21,336 nucleotides of DNA from CAZHGD01 sp964531735 (lineage in GTDB: Bacteria; Armatimonadota; UBA10988), in contig CAZHGD010000130.1 of NCBI GenBank assembly GCA_964531735.1, positions 1 to 21,336 on the forward strand. The letters are read 5' to 3'. How positions within the stretch are numbered: the stretch's first letter is position 1; each line of letters opens with the position of its first letter. The notes under the pieces were generated by a model. The model did no database searches. It was not told where the DNA came from and saw nothing but the letters and a program-made list of their open reading frames with translations. This document shows positions 7,484 through 14,213 of the stretch, piece by piece. The position numbers and the translations under genes were made by a program.

Positions 7484-7512
7484 TTGACCATGGGCGGGGC
7501 CGGTGGTACACT
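7484..7512 (+). promoter_or_regulatory. sigma70-like promoter of the lipid A operon
   Basis: TTGACC (7484-7489), a 17-base spacer and TACACT (7507-7512). The -35 box matches five of six consensus bases and the spacing is ideal. Initiation near 7519 gives a leader of about 25 bases to fabZ. It probably drives fabZ through lpxK and the glycosylase gene. Confidence 0.7.
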
Positions 7513-7543
7513 GCGGCGGGTCGCAGCATCCACAGGAGCCTGG

Positions 7544-8056
7544 ATGAGCAGCAATAAGGTCGTCATCGACAAGTTCCCGGATCCCGCCGTTGTCGCCCGC
7601 TACGAAGGACGCACGCTCTCGACCGTCGAGCTGTTCGACATTCTGCCGCACCGCCCGCCGATGCTGCTGGTTGACCGGATCGTCGAGTTGGTGCCGGGCG
7701 AGAGTGCCGTCGGGCTCAAAGGCGTGACCGTCGGCGAGCCGTTCTTCGCGGGCCACTTCCCCGGCCTGCCGGTCATGCCCGGCGTCCTGGTACTGGAAGC
7801 CATGGCCCAGGTCGGCGGCGTGGTACTGCTGACCGGACTCGAACGGGGCGAACTGGTGCCGTTCTTCGGCGGTGTCAAGGAGGCGCGCTTCCGCGAGCCG
7901 GTGGTGCCGGGCAGCATGTTGCGCCTCGAGGCCGTCGCCAAGCGGGTCAACATCCGCTTCGGCCGGCTGATCGCCTGGCTCGAGATGCGCGCGTTCGTGG
8001 ACGACAAGCTGGCCGCCGAGGCCAACTGCTCCTTCGCTCTGGTCGATGCCGCCTGA
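7544..8056 (+). CDS. fabZ: 3-hydroxyacyl-[acyl-carrier-protein] dehydratase FabZ
   Basis: A 170-residue hot-dog fold enzyme that dehydrates (3R)-hydroxyacyl-ACP in fatty acid synthesis, competing with LpxA for the same substrate. Signatures are strong: ILPHRPPMLLVDRI, then GHFPGLPVMPGVLVLEAMAQ with the catalytic His71 and Glu85. The N-terminus is about 20 residues longer than in short FabZ proteins. The start at ATG 7544 has AGGAG (7534-7538) five bases upstream; the earlier in-frame TTG at 7484 is actually the -35 box of the promoter and cannot be the start. It is first in a run of envelope genes, followed by lpxA after 68 bases, a pairing conserved in many Gram-negative bacteria. Confidence 0.97.
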   Translation: MSSNKVVIDKFPDPAVVARYEGRTLSTVELFDILPHRPPMLLVDRIVELVPGESAVGLKGVTVGEPFFAGHFPGLPVMPGVLVLEAMAQVGGVVLLTGLERGELVPFFGGVKEARFREPVVPGSMLRLEAVAKRVNIRFGRLIAWLEMRAFVDDKLAAEANCSFALVDAA

Positions 8057-8068
8057 CCCGTTCGCCGC

Positions 8069-8097
8069 CGCGGCCCACTGGGCTGACGTGGGCCGCG
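8069..8097. repeat. 10-bp inverted repeat between fabZ and lpxA
   Basis: CGCGGCCCAC (8069-8078) and GTGGGCCGCG (8088-8097) pair perfectly around a nine-base loop. It starts 12 bases after the fabZ stop codon and has no T-run. It could be a partial terminator or an mRNA stability element that sets the FabZ to LpxA ratio; this role is inferred. Confidence 0.45.
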
Positions 8098-8124
8098 CCA
8101 GTGTCTCTGAGGAGCGTGTCCGGC

Positions 8125-8913
8125 ATGGTTGAAGTACACCCGACCGCACTGGTCGATCCCGCGGCCGAGTTGGGCGCCGACGTGGTCGTGGGGCCGTTCT
8201 GCATCATCGAGGCCGGGGCCCGGATCGGTGACCGGTGCCGGTTGGCGTCGCACGTGGTGATCCACACCAACACCACCATCGGCGCCGACTGCAGCATCGG
8301 TGTCGGCGCCGTGCTCGGCGGCCTGGCGCAGGACTTCAAGTGCAACTCGACCGACACCTACCTGGAAATCGGCCAGGGCAACGTCATCCGCGAGTACGTC
8401 ACCATGCACCGCTCGAACCACGCGGGCGGCATCACGCGCGTCGGCCACGAGAGCCTGTTCATGGCCAACACGCACATCGGCCATGACGCGGTCATCGGCA
8501 GCCACGTCAACTTCGCCAACCTGGTAACCATCGCCGGCCATGTGCAAGTGGACGACCGCGCGGTGATCGGCGGCCTGGTGGGCGTGCATCAGCGCGCCCG
8601 CATCGGCGAGTACGCCATGGTCGGCGGCATGTCCGGCGCCAACATGGACGTGCCGCCCTACTGCATGGCCGAAGGCAAGCCGGCTCGCATCCGCGGCCTG
8701 AACGTGATTGGGCTGCGGCGCAGCGGCTTCGATGCCGCCACGCGCGACGGGCTGCGCGCCGCCGTGCGCATGTTGTTCATGGAGGGCCGGCACCGCGGCC
8801 GGGCGCTCGACGAAGTGGAGCAGTCGCTGCCGACCAGTGCACCGCTGCAGCGGCTGTTGGCGTTCGTGCGCGCCTCGCGCGAGGGCCGCAACGGTCGTCA
8901 GTTGGAGCGCTGA
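8125..8913 (+). CDS. lpxA: UDP-N-acetylglucosamine acyltransferase LpxA
   Basis: A 262-residue enzyme, the same length as E. coli LpxA. It transfers a 3-hydroxyacyl chain from ACP to the 3-OH of UDP-GlcNAc, the first step of lipid A synthesis, in the cytoplasm. The N-terminal two thirds is a left-handed beta helix of hexapeptide repeats (VHPTALVDPAAELG, then VVVGPFCIIEAGARIG). The active-site segment MANTHIGHDAVIG contains His117 and His120, matching the two conserved histidines of LpxA, the second being the catalytic base. The C-terminus is helical. I chose ATG 8125 because VEVHPTA is the usual beginning; GAGGAG (8109-8114) lies ten bases upstream, slightly far. The next gene begins two bases after its stop. 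Confidence 0.97.
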   Translation: MVEVHPTALVDPAAELGADVVVGPFCIIEAGARIGDRCRLASHVVIHTNTTIGADCSIGVGAVLGGLAQDFKCNSTDTYLEIGQGNVIREYVTMHRSNHAGGITRVGHESLFMANTHIGHDAVIGSHVNFANLVTIAGHVQVDDRAVIGGLVGVHQRARIGEYAMVGGMSGANMDVPPYCMAEGKPARIRGLNVIGLRRSGFDAATRDGLRAAVRMLFMEGRHRGRALDEVEQSLPTSAPLQRLLAFVRASREGRNGRQLER

Positions 8914-8915
8914 CC

Positions 8916-10673
8916 ATGCCTGACGGCGCCCCACTACCATCCGCGGGACGCCGGCTGTGGCGCGTCGTGTCGCGCTTCCGCGGGGCGCTCAGCCTGCTGC
9001 TGCTGTCGCTGATCATCAACTCGGCCGTCGAACCGTTGGCCATGTGGTGCACCAAGCTCCTCGCCGACGGCGTCAAGGCCGGCGCGGTCGGCTACGGCGA
9101 GATCAAGCAGGCCGCCGCGGTGCTCGGCGTCCTCGGCATCATCCTGGCCGTGTCCGAGTTCGGCTACCTCTATCTCAGCGACTACCTCGGCCAGGCGCTG
9201 GTCCGCGACCTGCGCGGCGCCCTGTTCGCCCGCATGCAGCGGCTGTCGCTGAGCTTCTTCGAAGACCAGAGCACCGGGGCCCTGATGTCCCGCTCGCTCA
9301 ACGACATCAACGTCCTGCAGAACCGCGTCAACTACGAACTGGCCCGTCTCGTCAAGTGCCCGCTGGCCATCGTCGGTCTGCTCGGCTTCATGCTCTATAC
9401 CAGTTGGCGCCTGACCGCGGTCAGCTTCCTGATGGTCGCGGTGCTGATGCCGGTGGTCAACTGGTCCAGCCGCCTGATGAAACGGCACACCCAGACGCTG
9501 CAAGAACGCCTGGCCGACCTCAGCGCGCGCTTGCAGGAGAGCCTGGTGTCGATCCGCGTGGTGCAGTGCTTCGGCGCCACCGAACTGGAGATCGAGCGGT
9601 TCGAGATCGAGAACGCCAGTGTGCGGCGCGCCGCCATGCGGGCGGTGCGCGTGCGCGCCTTGCTCCAGCCGACGACCCATGTGATCGGCCTGTTCGGGCT
9701 GCTGGCCGTCATGTGGTATGGCGGGCTGGAGGTGTTCGGTTACCAGCGCATCAGCATCGGCGCGATGCTGGTGGTGGCCGGCAGTCTGCAACTCATCACC
9801 ACCAACTTCAAGCAACTCGGCCGTGGTGTGCTGGCCATCAAGGAGGCCGTGGCCGCGGCCGAGCGCATCTATCAGGTGATCGACACCGAGAGCGACATCG
9901 TCGATCAGCCGGGCGCGCGCGAGCTGGCCCAGTGCGAGGGACGCGTCACCTTCGACGGCGTGGGCTTCCACTACCGCACCGGCCGCCAGGTGCTCGACGG
10001 CATCAGCCTGGAACTGGCGCCCGGCGAAGCCGTCGCCGTGGTCGGCCCCAGTGGTTCGGGCAAGTCGACGCTGGCCAACCTCATTCCGCGACTGTACGAC
10101 GCCACCAGCGGGCGCGTCCTGGTCGACGGGCACGATGTCCGCGAGTTGGGCGTGGCCTCGTTGCGCCAGTGGATCGGCATCGTGCCGCAGGAGACCGTCC
10201 TGTTCCGCGGCACCGTGGCCGAGAACATCGCCTATGGCAAGCCGGGCGCGTCAGCGGCCGAGATAGAGGCCGCGGCGGTGGCCGCCAACGCCGACACGTT
10301 CATTCGCGACCTGCCTGATGGCTACGACACGCCGGTCGGCGAGCGCGGCAAGACGCTCAGCGGCGGCCAGGCCCAGCGCGTGGCCATCGCGCGAGCCCTG
10401 CTGCGCGACCCGCGCATCCTGATCCTCGACGAAGCCACCAGCTCGCTCGATTCGGTCAACGAGGCGCTGGTTCAGGAGGCACTGCACCGCCTGATGCAGC
10501 GCCGGACCACGCTGGTCATCGCGCACCGGCTGAGCACCATCCAGAACTGCGACCGCATCGTCGTGCTCAACGAAGGTCGCCTGCTCGAGCAAGGCACCCA
10601 CGAGGAGCTATTGGCGCTCGGCGGTCACTACCATCGCGCCTGGATGCTGCAGGGAAGGGATGCGGGCGCATGA
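8916..10673 (+). CDS. msbA: MsbA-like lipid ABC exporter (permease-ATPase fusion)
   Basis: A 585-residue type IV ABC half-transporter in the inner membrane, about the length of MsbA. Residues about 1-330 form the transmembrane domain, with hydrophobic helices and a coupling-helix region around SFFEDQSTGALMSR. The nucleotide-binding domain has Walker A GPSGSGKST (377-385), signature LSGGQ (481-485), Walker B ILILDEA (501-507) and switch AHRLST. Its position between lpxA and waaA makes lipid A-core flipping by far the most likely role, but substrate specificity cannot be read from sequence alone, as MsbA-like proteins merge with other multidrug exporters. GGAG lies eight bases before the ATG, within the end of lpxA. 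The stop overlaps the waaA start (ATGA), suggesting translational coupling. Confidence 0.9.
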   Translation: MPDGAPLPSAGRRLWRVVSRFRGALSLLLLSLIINSAVEPLAMWCTKLLADGVKAGAVGYGEIKQAAAVLGVLGIILAVSEFGYLYLSDYLGQALVRDLRGALFARMQRLSLSFFEDQSTGALMSRSLNDINVLQNRVNYELARLVKCPLAIVGLLGFMLYTSWRLTAVSFLMVAVLMPVVNWSSRLMKRHTQTLQERLADLSARLQESLVSIRVVQCFGATELEIERFEIENASVRRAAMRAVRVRALLQPTTHVIGLFGLLAVMWYGGLEVFGYQRISIGAMLVVAGSLQLITTNFKQLGRGVLAIKEAVAAAERIYQVIDTESDIVDQPGARELAQCEGRVTFDGVGFHYRTGRQVLDGISLELAPGEAVAVVGPSGSGKSTLANLIPRLYDATSGRVLVDGHDVRELGVASLRQWIGIVPQETVLFRGTVAENIAYGKPGASAAEIEAAAVAANADTFIRDLPDGYDTPVGERGKTLSGGQAQRVAIARALLRDPRILILDEATSSLDSVNEALVQEALHRLMQRRTTLVIAHRLSTIQNCDRIVVLNEGRLLEQGTHEELLALGGHYHRAWMLQGRDAGA

Positions 10674-11971
10674 TGCCGGCGCTGTACAACCTGTTGCTGC
10701 TGCTCGCCGCGCCGGCGGCGCTCGCCTACTACACCTATCGCCACCTGCGGCGCGGCCGGCTGCGGCAAGGCTGGGCCGAGCGCTTCGGCCGCCTGCCTGC
10801 CGCACTGGTCGCCCGCTGCCGCGGCCGCGAGGTGCTCTGGGTCCACGCGGTGTCGGTGGGCGAGACCAATGCCGCGCGAGCCCTGATCGCCGAGCTGCGC
10901 CGCCGCCGGCCACAGGCGGTGATCGTCCTCTCACACGTCACCGAGACCGGGCGCGCCACCGCCGCCGGCGCCAAAGCCGACGGCCTGTTCTACCTGCCGG
11001 TGGAATGGCCCGGCGCCATTCGGCGCGTCATCGACCAGTTGCGCCCGCGCCTGCTGGTCACGGTCGACACCGAGCTGTGGCCGAACCTGTTCGACCTGGT
11101 GCGTCGGTCCGGCGCCAAGCTGGCGGTCAGCAACGGCCGCATCAGCGACCGCTCGCTCAAGCGCATCCAGCGCTTCCGCGCGCAGTGGCTCTACCGCTGG
11201 GTGTTGGCGCAGCCGCACCGCCTGCTGATGCAGTCCGACCTCGACGCCGGCCGCGTGCGCTACCTCGGCGCCGCGGCTGAGCAGGTGCAGGTGACCGGCA
11301 ACCTGAAGGTCGACGAGGCCTACCCGGAGGTGTCGGCTGACCGCCTGGCCTGGTGGCAGCAGACGCTCGGCCTGGCACCGTCGGCACCGGTACTGCTGGC
11401 CGGCAGCACCGGACCGGGCGAGGAAGCCATCCTGCTGGCGGCGTACCAGCAGCTTCGCTCACGCCACGCCGGCCTGCGTCTGGTCCTGGTGCCGCGCGCC
11501 GTCGAGCGTGCCGGCGAGATCGCCGGTCTCTGCGCCGAGGCGGGCCTGAGCACCGTGCGCCGGTCGGCCCTGCCCGGCGAGGCCGAGCGCAGCGCGCGCG
11601 AGGAGGCCGTGGTCATTGTCGACACCATCGGCGAGCTGAGCGAGCTGTATGCGGTGGGCAGCCTCTGCTTCGTCGGCCGCTCGCTGGTGCCGATGGGTGG
11701 CAGCAACGTGCTGCAGGCCGCGGCGCAGGGCCGGCCGGTGCTCAGCGGGCCCTTTGTCAACAACGTGCGTGACAGCGTCGCCTGGCTGGTCGACCAGGGC
11801 GCTTGCCGTATCGTGGCCGATGAAGCCGCCATCGTCGCCGTGGCCGAGGAGTGGTTGTCCGACGCGGCTGCGGCGGCGCGCACGGGCGAGCTCGCTCGCG
11901 CCGTGACCGCGGCCAACCGCGGCGCCACGGCGCGCACCGTGTCCGCCCTGATCGAGCTGCTCGATGAGTGA
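10670..11971 (+). CDS. waaA: 3-deoxy-D-manno-octulosonic acid transferase WaaA (KdtA)
   Basis: A 433-residue GT-B glycosyltransferase that adds Kdo from CMP-Kdo to lipid IVA on the inner face of the membrane. The N-terminal hydrophobic stretch (LYNLLLLLAAPAALAYY) anchors it. Key motifs are present: LWVHAVSVGE with Glu65, the family's catalytic base position; DTELWPNL; SNGRISDRS; and, in the C-terminal half, FVGRSLVPMGGSNVLQAAA, which fits nucleotide-sugar binding. Start ATG 10670 overlaps the previous stop by four bases, and an ATG follows immediately at 10673. GGAAGGGA lies about nine bases upstream. The last eight bases overlap lpxK. The number of Kdo residues added cannot be predicted. Confidence 0.96.
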   Translation: MMPALYNLLLLLAAPAALAYYTYRHLRRGRLRQGWAERFGRLPAALVARCRGREVLWVHAVSVGETNAARALIAELRRRRPQAVIVLSHVTETGRATAAGAKADGLFYLPVEWPGAIRRVIDQLRPRLLVTVDTELWPNLFDLVRRSGAKLAVSNGRISDRSLKRIQRFRAQWLYRWVLAQPHRLLMQSDLDAGRVRYLGAAAEQVQVTGNLKVDEAYPEVSADRLAWWQQTLGLAPSAPVLLAGSTGPGEEAILLAAYQQLRSRHAGLRLVLVPRAVERAGEIAGLCAEAGLSTVRRSALPGEAERSAREEAVVIVDTIGELSELYAVGSLCFVGRSLVPMGGSNVLQAAAQGRPVLSGPFVNNVRDSVAWLVDQGACRIVADEAAIVAVAEEWLSDAAAAARTGELARAVTAANRGATARTVSALIELLDE

Positions 11972-13100
11972 CGCCCCGATTGGCCGTGGCCGCCCGCGTC
12001 TGGAGACCTGGTTCCTCGAAACCGTCTCCGGCCAGCGGCGTGGGCTGGTGGCCGGAGCCACGCGAGCGGTGCTCCGCGGCGGGGCGCTGGTCTATGCCGC
12101 CGGGCTGGTCTGTCGTGAGACCGCCTACCGCTGCCACTGGGTCAAACCGGTCGAAGTGCCGGCTCGCGTCATCTCGGTGGGCAACATCACGCTCGGCGGC
12201 ACCGGCAAGACGCCGGCCGTGCTCTATCTGGCCCGGCTGTTCCGCGACGCCGGCGAACAGGTGGCCATCCTCACGCGCGGCCACGGCGGCGAGCGGCACT
12301 ACGGTGCCAACATTGTCCATGACGGCTTCGAACGGCTCCTCGGACCTGACGAAGTGGGCGACGAGGCCGTGCTGCTTGCCGATCGGCTCGGCGATGTGCC
12401 GGTGCTGGTGGGGCGCGACCGGCGCGAGACCGCGGCGGAGGCGGTCCACCGGTTCGACGCCACGGTGCTCCTGCTGGACGACGGCTTCCAGTACCGCCGC
12501 CTGGCCGTCGATGAGCACGTGGTGCTGCTGGACGCGACGCAGCCGTTCGGCACCGGCCGGCTGTTCCCCGCCGGCACGCTGCGCGACCCGCCGAGCTACC
12601 TGGCGCGCGCCAACCAGATCTGGCTGACGCGCTGTGACCATCCCGACGCCATACCGCCGGAGCACCTGCGCGCCATGGTGCAGCGGGTGGCGCCGAACGT
12701 GCCGGTCTATCGCGCCCGGCACACGCCCGCGCGGCTCTGGACCTTCACCGGTGCGCAGCCGGTCGAGTTGGCCCGCCTGCGCGGCAAGCGCGTCATGGGC
12801 ATGGCCGGCATCGGCAATCCCAGCGCGTTCTGGGCCACGCTGCGGTCGCTCGACATCGCCTCGCTGGTGCCCGCCTCGTTCCCGGACCACCACCGCTACG
12901 AACCGGACGAGATTGCCGAGGTGGTCCAGCAAGCCACGGCGATGAACTGCGACGTGGTGGTGACCACCGAGAAGGACGCCGTCCGCCTCGATTTGTGGCC
13001 TGCGGGCGGACCGAGCCTGTGGGTGCTGGGCATTGAGCTGACCTTCGAAGGCCAGGCGCCGACTTGGCCAGAAGGAAAGCCCGTCGGCGAAGGGAACTGA
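11964..13100 (+). CDS. lpxK: tetraacyldisaccharide 4'-kinase LpxK
   Basis: A 378-residue membrane-associated P-loop kinase that phosphorylates the 4' position of the lipid A disaccharide, giving lipid IVA. The motif VGNITLGGTGKTP carries the Walker A residues GGTGKT (78-83), followed by AILTRGHGG, typical of LpxK, and DDGFQYRRL in the middle of the protein. The Walker A lies about 20 residues further from the N-terminus than in E. coli LpxK, because of an N-terminal extension rich in Arg and Gly; the protein is also longer overall. It begins inside the end of waaA with an eight-base overlap and only a weak upstream ribosome binding site, so coupled translation is likely. Confidence 0.96.
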   Translation: MSDAPIGRGRPRLETWFLETVSGQRRGLVAGATRAVLRGGALVYAAGLVCRETAYRCHWVKPVEVPARVISVGNITLGGTGKTPAVLYLARLFRDAGEQVAILTRGHGGERHYGANIVHDGFERLLGPDEVGDEAVLLADRLGDVPVLVGRDRRETAAEAVHRFDATVLLLDDGFQYRRLAVDEHVVLLDATQPFGTGRLFPAGTLRDPPSYLARANQIWLTRCDHPDAIPPEHLRAMVQRVAPNVPVYRARHTPARLWTFTGAQPVELARLRGKRVMGMAGIGNPSAFWATLRSLDIASLVPASFPDHHRYEPDEIAEVVQQATAMNCDVVVTTEKDAVRLDLWPAGGPSLWVLGIELTFEGQAPTWPEGKPVGEGN

Positions 13101-13115
13101 CCCACGAGAGCAGCC

Positions 13116-13844
13116 ATGTCGAGCCCATCCGAGCAAGCCGCCGCGCGGGAAGCCCTGGAACAGCTCCGTTCCGAGGCTCTGGGCTGCACGGCCTGCAAGC
13201 TCCACACCGACCGCACCCAGGTCGTGTTTGGGATTGGCAATCCGGGCACGCCGATGGTCCTGGTGGGGCAGTCGCCCGGCGAGCAGGAGGACCAGAGCGG
13301 CGAGCCGTTCGTCGGCCGCGCCGGTCAGTTGCTCACCGAGTGCCTCAGCGCCTGCGGCATCAAGCGCAAGCACATCTGGATCACCAATATCGTCAAGTGC
13401 CGACCGTGGGAGCGCACCGCAGGCGGCCGCGGCCGCAACCGCGATCCTGAGCCCGAGGAGATCGACGCCTGCCGCTTGTGGGTGGAAGCCGAACTGGCGC
13501 TGATCCGCCCCCGCGTGATCGTCTGTACCGGCGCGCCCTCAGCGGAGTTGGTGCTCGGCCGCAAGATCCAGATCACCAAGGATCGCGGCAAGTGGTTCAC
13601 CGACCACCTCTACCGCCCAGCGCACGTCATGCCGGTGTTGCACCCGGCCTACATCATTCGGCAGCAGGGCCGGCCGAGCTTCGACGAGATGCGCGACCAG
13701 CTCACCGCCGACCTGGATGCCGCCCGCCGCATGGCTGCGCGCCTGCTCAAGGAGCCGTTGGTGGCGCCCCCCTCGGCCGCCGAGGCCACGCCACCACCGC
13801 CGCCCAAGCCGCCGGCGCAGCCGTCGCTGTTCGACGACAACTGA
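13116..13844 (+). CDS. udg: family-4-like uracil-DNA glycosylase with unusual loop and tail
   Basis: A 242-residue iron-sulfur uracil-DNA glycosylase that removes uracil from DNA in base excision repair. The four likely cluster cysteines are Cys24 and Cys27 (CTAC), Cys95 (VKCRPW) and Cys119 (EIDAC). Motif A reads VGQSPGEQED, with Gln52 where family 4 enzymes usually have Glu; FVGRAGQLL and the C-terminal motif HPAYIIR are intact. The Cys95-Cys119 spacing is about eight residues longer than the usual family 4 pattern because of an insertion around ERTAGGRGRN, reminiscent of the UdgX R-loop but lacking its histidine. A Pro-rich linker (about 215-234) ends in QPSLFDDN, resembling a beta-clamp binding peptide. 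It follows lpxK by 15 bases; the ribosome binding site (GAGAG) is weak. Confidence 0.94.
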   Translation: MSSPSEQAAAREALEQLRSEALGCTACKLHTDRTQVVFGIGNPGTPMVLVGQSPGEQEDQSGEPFVGRAGQLLTECLSACGIKRKHIWITNIVKCRPWERTAGGRGRNRDPEPEEIDACRLWVEAELALIRPRVIVCTGAPSAELVLGRKIQITKDRGKWFTDHLYRPAHVMPVLHPAYIIRQQGRPSFDEMRDQLTADLDAARRMAARLLKEPLVAPPSAAEATPPPPPKPPAQPSLFDDN

Positions 13845-13858
13845 GCGGCGACGCGCGC

Positions 13859-14188
13859 CTACCCGTACGAGCAGACGTATTCCAGCACGCCCTCGTCGAT
13901 GACGATATCGAAGGCCGAATCGCCCGGCACGTCGAACGCCGTGCCCGCCTGGATGACCTGCCAGTCGGCCTGACCCGGCAGCTTGATGCGGCACGTGCCG
14001 GCGGTGATGTCCATGCGCTCGGGCACACCGGTACCGAAGTGGTACTCGCCCGGCAGAATCACGCCCAGCGTCTTGCGGCTGCCGTCGGCGAACAGCACGG
14101 TATGGCTGACGACCTTGCCGTCGAAGTACACGTTGGCCTTGACCGGCACGCTCACGTTGTCGAACTGCTCCGGAACCTGTTGCGACAC
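13859..14188 (-). CDS. ppnP: pyrimidine/purine nucleoside phosphorylase PpnP
   Basis: A 109-residue cupin-fold enzyme of the PpnP (formerly DUF1255, YaiE) family, which splits nucleosides with phosphate into base and pentose 1-phosphate, with broad substrate range. It is recognised from VKANVYFDGKVVSHTV, then LPGEYHFGTGVPERMDI and the C-terminal YVCSYG, which track E. coli PpnP across its whole length; this protein has about 15 extra N-terminal residues. It starts with GTG (14188), with AAGGAG (14196-14201) seven bases upstream. It is last in a minus-strand run, 25 bases downstream of the large unrecognised gene, and converges on the glycosylase gene with 14 bases between stops. No terminator is visible there. 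Its role next to carbohydrate genes may be nucleoside salvage, but the link is not shown. Confidence 0.93.
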   Translation of the reverse strand: MSQQVPEQFDNVSVPVKANVYFDGKVVSHTVLFADGSRKTLGVILPGEYHFGTGVPERMDITAGTCRIKLPGQADWQVIQAGTAFDVPGDSAFDIVIDEGVLEYVCSYG

Positions 14189-14213
14189 CGAATCGCTCCT
14201 TATCCGCGGTAGC

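Noticed and set aside
11757..13373. A 538-codon open frame on the minus strand across waaA, lpxK and the glycosylase gene
   Set aside because: It spans the antisense of three recognised genes and their junctions and shows no domain signal.
13845..13858. Bidirectional terminator between the convergent glycosylase and ppnP genes
   Set aside because: The 14-base gap has no stem-loop or T-run that I can see.
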